NCBI GenBank assembly: GCA_022791255.1
Contig: JAAVYR010000018.1
Location: forward strand, 186,001 to 250,000
Direction of reading: 5' to 3'
DNA: 64,000 nt
Source of the DNA: Peptococcaceae bacterium
GTDB taxonomy: Bacteria > Bacillota > Dehalobacteriia > UBA4068 > JAAVYR01
Both the position numbers and the translations under genes were made by a program. Below, piece after piece: positions 17,679-27,144 of this stretch (position 1 is the stretch's first letter; each line of letters begins with the position of its first letter). The notes under the pieces were generated by a model, which searched no databases, had not been told where the DNA came from, and saw nothing but the letters and a program-made list of their open reading frames with translations.

Positions 17679-18890
17679 ATGAAGGATCAAAGAAAAAAAA
17701 TACCATATCTTGTGCGATATCTGATGCTATGTTGTTGCTGTGCGATACTTTTTAGCGGCTGCTGGGATAGGCGGGATGTAACGCATTTAGGTGTGGTCGG
17801 TGGGGTTGCTATTGATAGAGAGGACAACGGTCTCATTCGTGTAACGGTAAGCTTATTAAATGGTTCTCCTGGTAATACTGGTAATGTGCGCGCTAGTGGG
17901 GATTTTCACCTGACTGCTTGCGGGGAAACGGTGTATCAGGCGGTGAGCAACTTAGAATTTATCAATAATCGTATGCTTAGTTGGCAGCATAATAGCATTA
18001 TTATTATCGGAGAAAAAGCACTGGACCAGTCCATTTTTGATTATGTTGATATGTTTTTACGGAAGGATTTGCGGCCCAAAGCGCTCCTTGTGGTGACGCC
18101 TGGCAGAGCTTTTGATTTAATCAATACCCCCATTGGCGACGACTGGGTAAATGCGTTGGGGATTGCAAGACTTCTTTATGTAAATAGCAAGATACATCGA
18201 GGCGCCGGGTATGGCGTTAGTATCAATGATTTTATCACGGCTGCGGCGACTCCTAATGCCTCTCCCTATTTACCAATTTTGACCCTGCAGGAAAAGGAGC
18301 CGGATAAAAAGGAAAGTGCTGCTTCTGAAAGTGCAACTAGTCAGGGCCAGCTTACAGAGGAAGTAGCATTAATTGGTTTTATGGTTTTTCGTGATGGTAT
18401 CCCGGTAGGAAGTTTAGGGGATATTGCTAGCAAAGGTTTGCTATGGTATAGCGGTAGGGCTGAAAATAGTACACTTTCTATTACAGATGAAAAGGGCGGT
18501 ATTTTTAACCTGGAAATCGTAAAATTAAGTATGAAGCCGAAATTCCAAGTAAAGGATGGCACTCCTTTTGTGACTGTCCGGGTAGATGTGGATAGTGCTA
18601 TCGTTGAAATGGTGGGGGCGGAGGCTCCAAAAAGCAGAGAAGATTTCCAGAAACTGGAAGAGAACCAAAGTCAAGTTATGACAGAAATATTAAAAACAAC
18701 CCTGCACAAAAGTCAAGAGCTGCAAGCTGACTATTTGCAAATCGGTCAATTAGCAAGAAGTACCAACTATAAATGGTGGAAGAAGCATCAGGACCAATGG
18801 CGGGATATTTTCCCACAGGTGCAGATGGAGGTAACGGTAAACAGCCATATTGCCTTTGCTGGTAATCTTCGGGATGATGTGGCAGAGTAG
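17679..18890 (+). CDS. gerAC: Ger(x)C-family spore germination lipoprotein, C subunit
   Basis: Lipid-anchored C subunit of the germinant receptor. The signal peptide is unusually cysteine-rich (LMLCCCCAILFSGC), with the lipobox FSGC and modified Cys28. The mature protein begins CWDRRDVTHLGVVGGVAID, a hallmark of Ger(x)C proteins, which carry a conserved CWD start. It is 403 aa, normal length. It lies 16 bases after gerAA. Here the C subunit precedes the B subunit, unlike the A-B-C order of Bacillus subtilis gerA. Confidence 0.95.
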   Translation: MKDQRKKIPYLVRYLMLCCCCAILFSGCWDRRDVTHLGVVGGVAIDREDNGLIRVTVSLLNGSPGNTGNVRASGDFHLTACGETVYQAVSNLEFINNRMLSWQHNSIIIIGEKALDQSIFDYVDMFLRKDLRPKALLVVTPGRAFDLINTPIGDDWVNALGIARLLYVNSKIHRGAGYGVSINDFITAAATPNASPYLPILTLQEKEPDKKESAASESATSQGQLTEEVALIGFMVFRDGIPVGSLGDIASKGLLWYSGRAENSTLSITDEKGGIFNLEIVKLSMKPKFQVKDGTPFVTVRVDVDSAIVEMVGAEAPKSREDFQKLEENQSQVMTEILKTTLHKSQELQADYLQIGQLARSTNYKWWKKHQDQWRDIFPQVQMEVTVNSHIAFAGNLRDDVAE

Positions 18891-18936
18891 TGGAGATGGG
18901 AAATAAGATAGAGAAAAGAAAGGGGGCTTCGTCAAG

Positions 18937-20076
18937 GTGAGAAAAGAGGTAGAACTGGAGACAACTACAAAACAAGATGGGCAGCCGCAAATCAGCAGTA
19001 GGCAACTAGGTTTGCTAGCAGCAGCTTTTCTCTTAGGGGGACAGCAGATTTTCCTTCCAGTAGAACAGGGTATTCCGCATAATCAATGGTTTGCAACATT
19101 TGGCGCGGCTGTGATTGGCTTTCTTTTATTGGGGCTTTATCTGACTATAGCCAAGCTGTTTCCTGGTAAGGATTTTTCTAAAGTTTTGACAACAGGGTTT
19201 GGTCGGATTGTTGGTAAAATTCTTTCCTTTCTTTATATTATTCAGTTTTTGTTTGCCACTGGTTTTTCTTTGTTGCTTATGGTGAATTTTTGGGTAGCTC
19301 TGGATATGTGGTATACGCCGCAAATGGTTATTATGTTTTTAGTGATTGTGGCAGCGGCATTTGGTGCTTATCTAGGCTTAGAGGTTCTTGCCCGTGCGGC
19401 TGTTGTTGTGGTTTCTCTTTTGTTGGCGGTAGCTTTTCTAGATACGATTTTTGTCCTTCCGGAAATGAAGTTTTCTTATTTGTTGCCATTCCAGGAGATT
19501 GACGGGGCTGCCTGGTTAAAAAGTATGAAATATATTGTTTTGCTAGAGTATGCTAACCTCCTCATGTTATTAGTGCCGAGTGCTCATACACAAGCAGCAG
19601 AAAAGTTGAAAAAACCAGTGAAAGTCTGGGGACTCTGGATATTTCTTTATCTGATTTTTCTAGATGTGCGTAATACTTTGGTATTAGGCCCCGCGGCTTA
19701 TTTATATGATTATCCTGGAACCAATGTCCTCAAGGTCATCAACCTGACGGAAGTAGTGCCGCAGATAGAATTGATGGGCATTATGACATTAATTGCTGGT
19801 GGGATTTTTCGGATTGCCTATATGTTTCTTGTGTCTTTAGAAATGATGAATGTGACTTTTGCCATGAGAGAAAAAAAGGTACTCATTTTACCGCTGGCCT
19901 TACTCATGGTGGCGGTCGCCTTTCTCTTTGTTGGCTTTGCTGAAGATATCACCCAGCCATTGGATTTTTATTTTGCTTGGGTTTGCATTCCGCTCTATGG
20001 CATCATTCCTATTTTACTGGTGGCCGTTGGCTATTATCAGCGGCATAAGAGAAGAAAGCAAGCAGCCATAAATTAA
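18937..20076 (+). CDS. gerAB: GerAB/YndE-family spore germination permease, B subunit
   Basis: B subunit of the germinant receptor, an APC-superfamily-like membrane protein with about ten helices (379 aa). It has the start ISSRQLGLLAAAFLLGGQQI and a central FLDTIFVLPEMKFSYLLPF typical of the family. In studied receptors this subunit binds the germinant or forms the ligand pocket. The start is a GTG at 18937 with AAGGGGG 10 bases upstream. It is part of the gerA operon. Confidence 0.93.
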   Translation: MRKEVELETTTKQDGQPQISSRQLGLLAAAFLLGGQQIFLPVEQGIPHNQWFATFGAAVIGFLLLGLYLTIAKLFPGKDFSKVLTTGFGRIVGKILSFLYIIQFLFATGFSLLLMVNFWVALDMWYTPQMVIMFLVIVAAAFGAYLGLEVLARAAVVVVSLLLAVAFLDTIFVLPEMKFSYLLPFQEIDGAAWLKSMKYIVLLEYANLLMLLVPSAHTQAAEKLKKPVKVWGLWIFLYLIFLDVRNTLVLGPAAYLYDYPGTNVLKVINLTEVVPQIELMGIMTLIAGGIFRIAYMFLVSLEMMNVTFAMREKKVLILPLALLMVAVAFLFVGFAEDITQPLDFYFAWVCIPLYGIIPILLVAVGYYQRHKRRKQAAIN

Positions 20077-20100
20077 AAAGGAAAATGAGGTGACTGGGTT

Positions 20101-20289
20101 ATGTGGATTGTATTGGTGGTGATATTTCTAGTTGCTGTAAAAAAGCAATTATATCCACTGGTAAAGCAGTCTTATAAAAAAGAAGTCGTCGTATATATTG
20201 TTTGCTATCTGCTTGGGGCAGTGCTTCTGGTGATGGTTGCCAATGATACAAATAGCATTAGTCTCTTTAACCTGTCTATGAACAAATGA
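20101..20289 (+). CDS. Two-helix membrane protein, probable germinant-receptor D subunit
   Basis: A 62-aa protein with two membrane segments (residues 2-14 region and about 29-47, VVVYIVCYLLGAVLLVMVAN) separated by a basic loop (VKQSYKKE). It follows gerAB by 24 bases with a GAGGTGA site. Small two-helix D proteins accompany several GerA-family operons and can modulate receptor activity. Size, topology and position fit that class, but sequence alone does not prove it. Confidence 0.65.
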   Translation: MWIVLVVIFLVAVKKQLYPLVKQSYKKEVVVYIVCYLLGAVLLVMVANDTNSISLFNLSMNK

Positions 20290-20420
20290 TGAACAAACAA
20301 AATAGGTATAAATAAAAATCAAAGAAGAGAAAAAAGAGGGTGGTTTTTTGTAGAAAAATATATTAAAATGATAAAGTAAAATAACAGCTTAAAATTGAAA
20401 ATAAAACGGAGGCATGGCTT

Positions 20421-21146
20421 ATGTTAATCATACCTGCAATTGAATTAAGAGAGGGCATTTCTACCAGAGCTCTGGCAGAATGGGACGATGATGAGCCTGT
20501 GTTTCCTTTGGACCCTCAAAGTGTGGCTCAAACTTGGTATAATATGGGCGCACGATATATCCATGTAGGCGATTTAGATGGTGCTTTTTCTGGGCATTGC
20601 GATAATTTAGACGCCATTAAACGCATTTTAGAAGTAGAGGGCATTGAAATCCAAGTAGGCGGTGGTATTCGTACCATGGAAACCATCGACGCTTTGTTGG
20701 CAGCCGGTGTAAAACGGGTCGTATTAGGTACGGTTGCTATTACTAATCATCAACTGGTCCGTGAAGCTTGCCAGAAATATGGCGATCGTATTGTTATTAG
20801 CATTGATGGTCGCGATGGTATGGTGCTCATGGAAGGCTGGAAAGCGGGAGTTCCTACCTCTGTGCTAGAAATGGTGCAAGTCATGGAGCAGCTAGGGGTA
20901 ACCCATATTGTCTATCATGACAGCAACCGGGCGGGAAAGCTGAAAGGGCCGGACTTTTCTCATATCTTACCGGTGCTGGAAGCTACCAATATGAAGGTGA
21001 TTATTTCCGGTGGCATTTCTTCTCTAGCGGATATTCAAGCTATCAAAGCTTTGCCCCAGGATAATATTGTTGGAGCCATTTTGGGTAAGGCATTATATAC
21101 CAAAGATATCGACTTGCAAAAGGCTATCAGCGAAGCAGCAAAATAA
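20421..21146 (+). CDS. hisA: Divergent HisA-like (ProFAR isomerase family) protein, orphan
   Basis: A (beta/alpha)8-barrel of the HisA/HisF family, 241 aa, the usual length. It retains MLIIPAIEL, HVGDLDGAFSG, the phosphate-loop QVGGGIRTMETI, VVLGTVAI, ISIDGRDGMVLMEGW and IISGGISSLAD. Several HisA hallmarks differ: the catalytic base Asp8 is Glu8, the VRLxQGDY phosphate loop is replaced by TRALAEWDDDEPVF, and the usual YTDxxRDG strand reads VYHDSNRAG. No other histidine gene is near; it is flanked by the gerA operon and pcrA. It may be a working but diverged HisA or a paralogue with another sugar-phosphate substrate. A CGGAGG site precedes the start. Confidence 0.7.
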   Translation: MLIIPAIELREGISTRALAEWDDDEPVFPLDPQSVAQTWYNMGARYIHVGDLDGAFSGHCDNLDAIKRILEVEGIEIQVGGGIRTMETIDALLAAGVKRVVLGTVAITNHQLVREACQKYGDRIVISIDGRDGMVLMEGWKAGVPTSVLEMVQVMEQLGVTHIVYHDSNRAGKLKGPDFSHILPVLEATNMKVIISGGISSLADIQAIKALPQDNIVGAILGKALYTKDIDLQKAISEAAK

Positions 21147-21176
21147 ATACATAAAACCAAACAGCAGGAAAAAGGC

Positions 21177-21207
21177 AAAAAAGGTGGCGTATCACACCAC
21201 CTTTTTC
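21177..21207 (+). terminator. Intrinsic terminator after the HisA-like gene
   Basis: AAAAAGGTGG pairs with CCACCTTTTT over a 9-base loop. Confidence 0.8.
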
Positions 21208-21210
21208 TAT

Positions 21211-21246
21211 GTAGAAAACCAGGTTGAAAATCAGGTAGAAAACCAG
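21211..21246. repeat. Three tandem 12-bp repeats upstream of pcrA
   Basis: Units GTAGAAAACCAG, GTTGAAAATCAG and GTAGAAAACCAG lie between the terminator and the pcrA ribosome site, about 35 bases before the start. The first and third are identical and the middle differs at two positions. No role is apparent. Confidence 0.75.
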
Positions 21247-21281
21247 ATTAAGCAAAAGTATAAAAAGGAGCTTTAGCTTTT

Positions 21282-23567
21282 ATGAAATATATCCAGGAAG
21301 AAGAGATTATCCAAGGTTTAAATCCTCAGCAGCAGGCAGGGGTGCAGACCACAGAGGGTCCTATTCTTATTGTTGCAGGGGCTGGCAGTGGCAAGACAAA
21401 AGTATTGGTGACAAAGGTAGCTTATCTTATTTCTGTGAAGAATGTGGCGCCTGGTCGGATTTTAGCGGTGACCTTTACCAACAAAGCTGCGAAAGAAATG
21501 AAGGACCGGCTGGAAAATCTGATGGAATTTGACCCTAGAGGCATGTGGATTGGGACTTTTCATGCTATTTGTGGTAGGATTTTGCGGCAGGAAAGTGAGC
21601 ATTGCCCTTTTGATAAAAACTACACCATTTATGATGACGCAGACCAACAGCAAGTGATTAAGAAAATCCTCAAAGAGTTGGGACTATCTGATAAAGAGTA
21701 TCATCCTAGGGCCGTATCTGCTGCTATCAGCAAGGCGAAAAATAAGTTGCAAACACCGGAAGCAGCGGCTAAAAATGCTGCTAATGACTGGGATGAGATT
21801 ACAGCGCGGATTTATCGTAAGTACCAAACTTATTTGCGGCAAAGCAATGCCCTGGACTTTGATGATTTATTAGTAGAGACCGTATATCTTTTACAGAAAA
21901 ATCCCGATTTATTAGAAACTTATCAAGAACGATTTCAATACATATTGGTGGACGAATATCAGGACACCAACTATTGTCAGTATCAGTTTATCAAAATGCT
22001 GGCGGCAAAGAGAAAAAATATTTGTGTCGTGGGCGACCCTGACCAGTCTATTTACCGTTGGCGGGGGGCGGATGTCCGTAATATTATGGACTTTGAAAAA
22101 GACTATCCTCAGGCGACTGTCATTAATCTAGAACAAAATTACCGTTCTACGCAAAATATCCTAGACGCTGCTAACGGTGTAATCCAGAACAATCATGGCC
22201 GTAAAGAGAAAAAGCTATGGAGCAGCAATGGGGAAGGGGATATCATTACCTATTATCAGGCTACTTCAGACCGGGAAGAAGCTGCCTTTGTCCTTCAAGA
22301 AATCGTTAATTTGAAAAGTAAAAAATCCATGCACTATCAGGATTTTGCTATTCTTTACCGCACCCATAGTCAGAGTCGCTTATTTGAAGACTTGTGCATC
22401 AAATATAACTTGCCTTATCGGATTTATGGCGGTATGAAGTTCTATGAACGGAAAGAAATCAAAGATATTATGGCCTACTTGCGGCTTCTTTCTAATCCGG
22501 CAGATAATATCAGCTTACGGCGGATTATCAATGAACCAAAGCGAGGCATCGGGGAGACGACCTGGCAAAAGCTGGAGCAATATGCAGGAGAGCAAGGAGA
22601 GTGCATCTTTACTGTCTTTACCCATTTAGAAGATGTAGCGGGTATTTCTGCTGGTACTACAAGGAAGCTGTTGGATTTTTATACCATGATTGTAGAATTA
22701 TTAGCCCAGGCTGAACAAATCTCTCTTAGTGATTTAGTGCCAATGGTCTGGGAAAGAACGGGGTATTGGCATATGCTCTTAGAAGATAAATCTGCAGAAG
22801 GGGAAAGCCGACAGGAAAACTTGCAAGAGTTTCTATCCGTTGTTGTAGAGTTTGAACGGAACACTCCGGAAAACTCTTTAGAAGATTTCCTGGCTCAGAT
22901 GTCACTGGCTACAGATATGGATACAGAAGACAAGAGAGATGACTACATTACTTTAATGACTTTGCATGCAGCAAAAGGGTTGGAATTCCCCGTTGTGTTT
23001 ATCACGGGTATGGAAGAAAAGATTTTCCCTCATAGCAGAGCATTGGTAGATGATGATGAGTTAGAAGAAGAACGGCGGCTATGTTATGTAGGAATGACCC
23101 GTGCGAAAAAAAAGCTTTATCTGAGTCGTTCTGACCGCAGACTGCAGTGGGGGAATGATAACTATAACTTGCCCTCTCGTTTCTTAGATGAAATCCCTGC
23201 TCACCTTTTAGAAGTCCAAGGCAATGGCGGACAACCTCGCAAAGAAACCTGGGAAGAACAAACCGCCAGAGCCAATAACTATGGCGGTATTTGGGGCAAA
23301 CCTAGTAACACTGGTGCCAGTAGCTTTGTGCCAAAACAAACGACCAATACCTTTGGCGGCAATACAGATGATAAAACTGCTGCTGTTTCTCTAGGAAAAG
23401 GTGTTGCGCTCATTAATATTGGGGACAAGGTGCAGCATAGTAAATTCGGTATTGGTGTGGTAGTGGGATCTAGCGGCAGCGGAGATACGACAGAACTGAA
23501 GGTTGCTTTTCCTGACCAAGGCATCAAACAATTACTCTTAAAATATGCACCTATTAAGAAGCTGTAA
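21282..23567 (+). CDS. pcrA: ATP-dependent DNA helicase PcrA/UvrD
   Basis: Superfamily 1A 3'-5' helicase for repair and replication conflicts. It is 761 aa. It has Walker A GAGSGKTK (33-40), motif Ia TFTNKAAKEM, motif II VDEYQDTN, motif III VGDPDQSIYRWRGAD, motif IV QNYRST, motif V TLHAAKGLEFPVVF and motif VI RRLCYVGMTRAKKKLY. The C-terminal Tudor-like domain (GDKVQHSKFGIGVVV) marks PcrA and can contact RNA polymerase. It is followed about 100 bases later by ligA, a common pairing. Confidence 0.97.
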   Translation: MKYIQEEEIIQGLNPQQQAGVQTTEGPILIVAGAGSGKTKVLVTKVAYLISVKNVAPGRILAVTFTNKAAKEMKDRLENLMEFDPRGMWIGTFHAICGRILRQESEHCPFDKNYTIYDDADQQQVIKKILKELGLSDKEYHPRAVSAAISKAKNKLQTPEAAAKNAANDWDEITARIYRKYQTYLRQSNALDFDDLLVETVYLLQKNPDLLETYQERFQYILVDEYQDTNYCQYQFIKMLAAKRKNICVVGDPDQSIYRWRGADVRNIMDFEKDYPQATVINLEQNYRSTQNILDAANGVIQNNHGRKEKKLWSSNGEGDIITYYQATSDREEAAFVLQEIVNLKSKKSMHYQDFAILYRTHSQSRLFEDLCIKYNLPYRIYGGMKFYERKEIKDIMAYLRLLSNPADNISLRRIINEPKRGIGETTWQKLEQYAGEQGECIFTVFTHLEDVAGISAGTTRKLLDFYTMIVELLAQAEQISLSDLVPMVWERTGYWHMLLEDKSAEGESRQENLQEFLSVVVEFERNTPENSLEDFLAQMSLATDMDTEDKRDDYITLMTLHAAKGLEFPVVFITGMEEKIFPHSRALVDDDELEEERRLCYVGMTRAKKKLYLSRSDRRLQWGNDNYNLPSRFLDEIPAHLLEVQGNGGQPRKETWEEQTARANNYGGIWGKPSNTGASSFVPKQTTNTFGGNTDDKTAAVSLGKGVALINIGDKVQHSKFGIGVVVGSSGSGDTTELKVAFPDQGIKQLLLKYAPIKKL

Positions 23568-23657
23568 ACAAAAGGTGAGAGGATGAATATCCAATCTTGG
23601 GCATATAATAATGCTATCAGAAATCAAAAATTAGTAAAATGATGGTATATGGAGTGA

Positions 23658-25664
<2,007 letters not shown>

Positions 25665-25695
25665 GAAGAGCGGCAAGGCAGTTGAAAGAGAAATC

Positions 25696-25725
25696 TTTAC
25701 TTTCTCTGGAAAAGTATGATACAAT
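25696..25725 (+). promoter_or_regulatory. Candidate promoter for the HypB-like gene
   Basis: TTTACT (25696-25701), an 18-base spacer and TACAAT (25720-25725). The roughly 80-nt leader contains ATTCGT and ACGAAT as separated complementary arms, the second just before the ribosome site. Confidence 0.4.
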
Positions 25726-25810
25726 ACCTCGGTAACGATTTTTAGGGTTAAATTCGTTTTTATTGCAGCTTTTGACGATAAAGAGTGCTTACGAATAAAA
25801 GGAGGAATTT

Positions 25811-26488
25811 GTGACGATGGATGCACATTTAGAAGAGAACCAAGCAGAAGAAGTCTTGGTTCCCGTCCTGTCTTGTGCTGAAAAAAACAGAAACTTCTTT
25901 CAAGAAAAAAGAGTCTTTGTGATAAATCTATTAGGTGCGCCAGGGGCTGGGAAAACCTCTATTTTAGAGGGGCTGTTTCCTTACCTTGTCGGCAAGGTAA
26001 ATAGTGCTGTGATTTTAGGCGATGTAGAAACAGCAAAGGACGCGCAGCGTATTGCAGATTGTAATGTGCCTGCTGTACAAATCAATTCTCAAGATGGGAC
26101 CGCCTTAGATGGGGAAATGGTCGCAAAAGTTTTGGGCATGTTTGACTGGTCAGAGATTGATTTATTATTTGTAGAAAATATCGGTTCTCTTGCGTTGCCG
26201 CAGCAGCTAGACTTTGGTGAAGATATCAAGATGGTCGTGATTAGCGTGCCGGAAGGTGAGGACCGTCCAGCAAAGTATCCTTACACGTTTTCTCAATCTG
26301 AGGTATGCATTATCAATAAAGAGGATTTGCTGCCCTATGCAGGTGTTGATATTGCCTGTATGGAAGAGGAAATCACTAAAATCAACCCAGATATTAGCTT
26401 ATTTGTTACCTCTTGTAAAGAGGATTTAGGGTTAGAAGGTCTAGCTGATTGGCTAATGGAAAAGGTTCATCAGAAAAAGCAGGATTAA
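25811..26488 (+). CDS. HypB-family SIMIBI GTPase lacking the usual metal-binding residues
   Basis: A 225-aa P-loop GTPase of the HypB/UreG class: Walker A GAPGAGKTS (42-50), base-recognition NKED, and the HypB-like stretches GDVETAKDAQRIAD, LLFVENIGSLALP, VPEGEDRPAKYPYTF and CIINKEDLLPY. True HypB has a Cys-His pair in GKGCHLDA and a Cys in NVGNLVCP that bind nickel or zinc. Here these are DGTALDG (Thr97-Ala98) and NIGSLALP, so all three ligands are gone. No hyp or hydrogenase genes are nearby. The start may be GTG 25811 or ATG 25817, both near AGGAGG. It may be a metallochaperone-derived GTPase with a new role, or a nickel-insertion protein using other ligands. Confidence 0.8.
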   Translation: MTMDAHLEENQAEEVLVPVLSCAEKNRNFFQEKRVFVINLLGAPGAGKTSILEGLFPYLVGKVNSAVILGDVETAKDAQRIADCNVPAVQINSQDGTALDGEMVAKVLGMFDWSEIDLLFVENIGSLALPQQLDFGEDIKMVVISVPEGEDRPAKYPYTFSQSEVCIINKEDLLPYAGVDIACMEEEITKINPDISLFVTSCKEDLGLEGLADWLMEKVHQKKQD

Positions 26489-26503
26489 AAACAGGATGCA
26501 GAG

Positions 26504-26540
26504 AAAAGAGAAGCCTTAAATAGTTGGTTTCTCTTTTTCC
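26504..26540 (+). terminator. Intrinsic terminator after the HypB-like gene
   Basis: AAAAGAGAAGCC pairs with GGTTTCTCTTTT (one G-U) across a 10-base loop with a T-run. Confidence 0.75.
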
Positions 26541-26580
26541 TTTCGCAAGTTGCAAGATAGGTGAAACAGGAGGGAAAAGA

Positions 26581-27075
26581 GTGTTTCGAGAAATGCGGAG
26601 AAAGGGTCAGTCCTTGTCCCTGGATGAATGTGAGGAAGTATTAAAGACATGTACTTCTGGTGTATTATCTTTAAGTGGCGATGAGGGGTATCCATATGGG
26701 GTACCGCTTAGTTATGTCTTTGCTGGAGATAAGATTTATTTTCACTGTGCAAAAGAAGGTCATAAAATTGACGCCATTGCTAGGGAGAAAAAAGCTTCTT
26801 TTTGTGTCATAGCAACGGATGAGGTTATACCAGAGAAGTACACTACTTGCTATCAAAGCGTCATCGTTTTTGGTGAAATCCATATCCTTGCTGAAGGAGA
26901 GGAAAAACGGGCGGCCATTGAAAAGCTGGCGGCAAAGTATTCTCCAGAGGAAAATGAAGGGGATAGAAATGCAGAAATCGATAAATATTGGCAGCATCTG
27001 TGTATGCTTGCGCTGAATATTCAACATATGACAGGGAAACAAGGGCTGGAAATGATGAGAAGAAAAGATAAATAA
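26581..27075 (+). CDS. Pyridoxamine 5'-phosphate oxidase-like flavin-binding protein
   Basis: A 164-aa split-barrel flavoprotein of the NimA-like group. The GTG at 26581 is used because AGGAGGG lies 6 bases upstream and gives the typical VFREMRRKGQSLSLDECEE start. Family features are GVLSLSGDEGYPYGVPLSYV and IYFHCAKEGHKIDAI, then YQSVIVFGEIHIL. Relatives bind FMN and some reduce nitroimidazoles, but the natural substrate is usually unknown. It is a single-gene unit that converges on purL over a shared terminator. Confidence 0.85.
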   Translation: MFREMRRKGQSLSLDECEEVLKTCTSGVLSLSGDEGYPYGVPLSYVFAGDKIYFHCAKEGHKIDAIAREKKASFCVIATDEVIPEKYTTCYQSVIVFGEIHILAEGEEKRAAIEKLAAKYSPEENEGDRNAEIDKYWQHLCMLALNIQHMTGKQGLEMMRRKDK

Positions 27076-27093
27076 AATAAAATAAAATAAAAC

Positions 27094-27127
27094 AAAAAGA
27101 CCGACACGATTTCGTGTCGGTCTTTTT
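27094..27127. terminator. Bidirectional terminator between the flavoprotein gene and purL
   Basis: AAAAGACCGACACGA pairs perfectly with TCGTGTCGGTCTTTT, with A and T runs on both sides. Just before it are tandem AAAAT units (about 27069-27091). Confidence 0.9.
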
Positions 27128-27144
27128 TATAAGGCAATCTGATT

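Noticed and set aside
21067-21276. ORF overlapping the HisA-like gene and ending in three VENQ units
   Set aside because: The repeats come from a 12-bp DNA tandem repeat in the pcrA leader; the ORF crosses a terminator and has no ribosome site.
23583-23642. 19-codon ORF between pcrA and ligA after an AAGGTGAGAGG sequence
   Set aside because: A ribosome site is plausible but the peptide has no feature suggesting function, and one such ORF is expected by chance.
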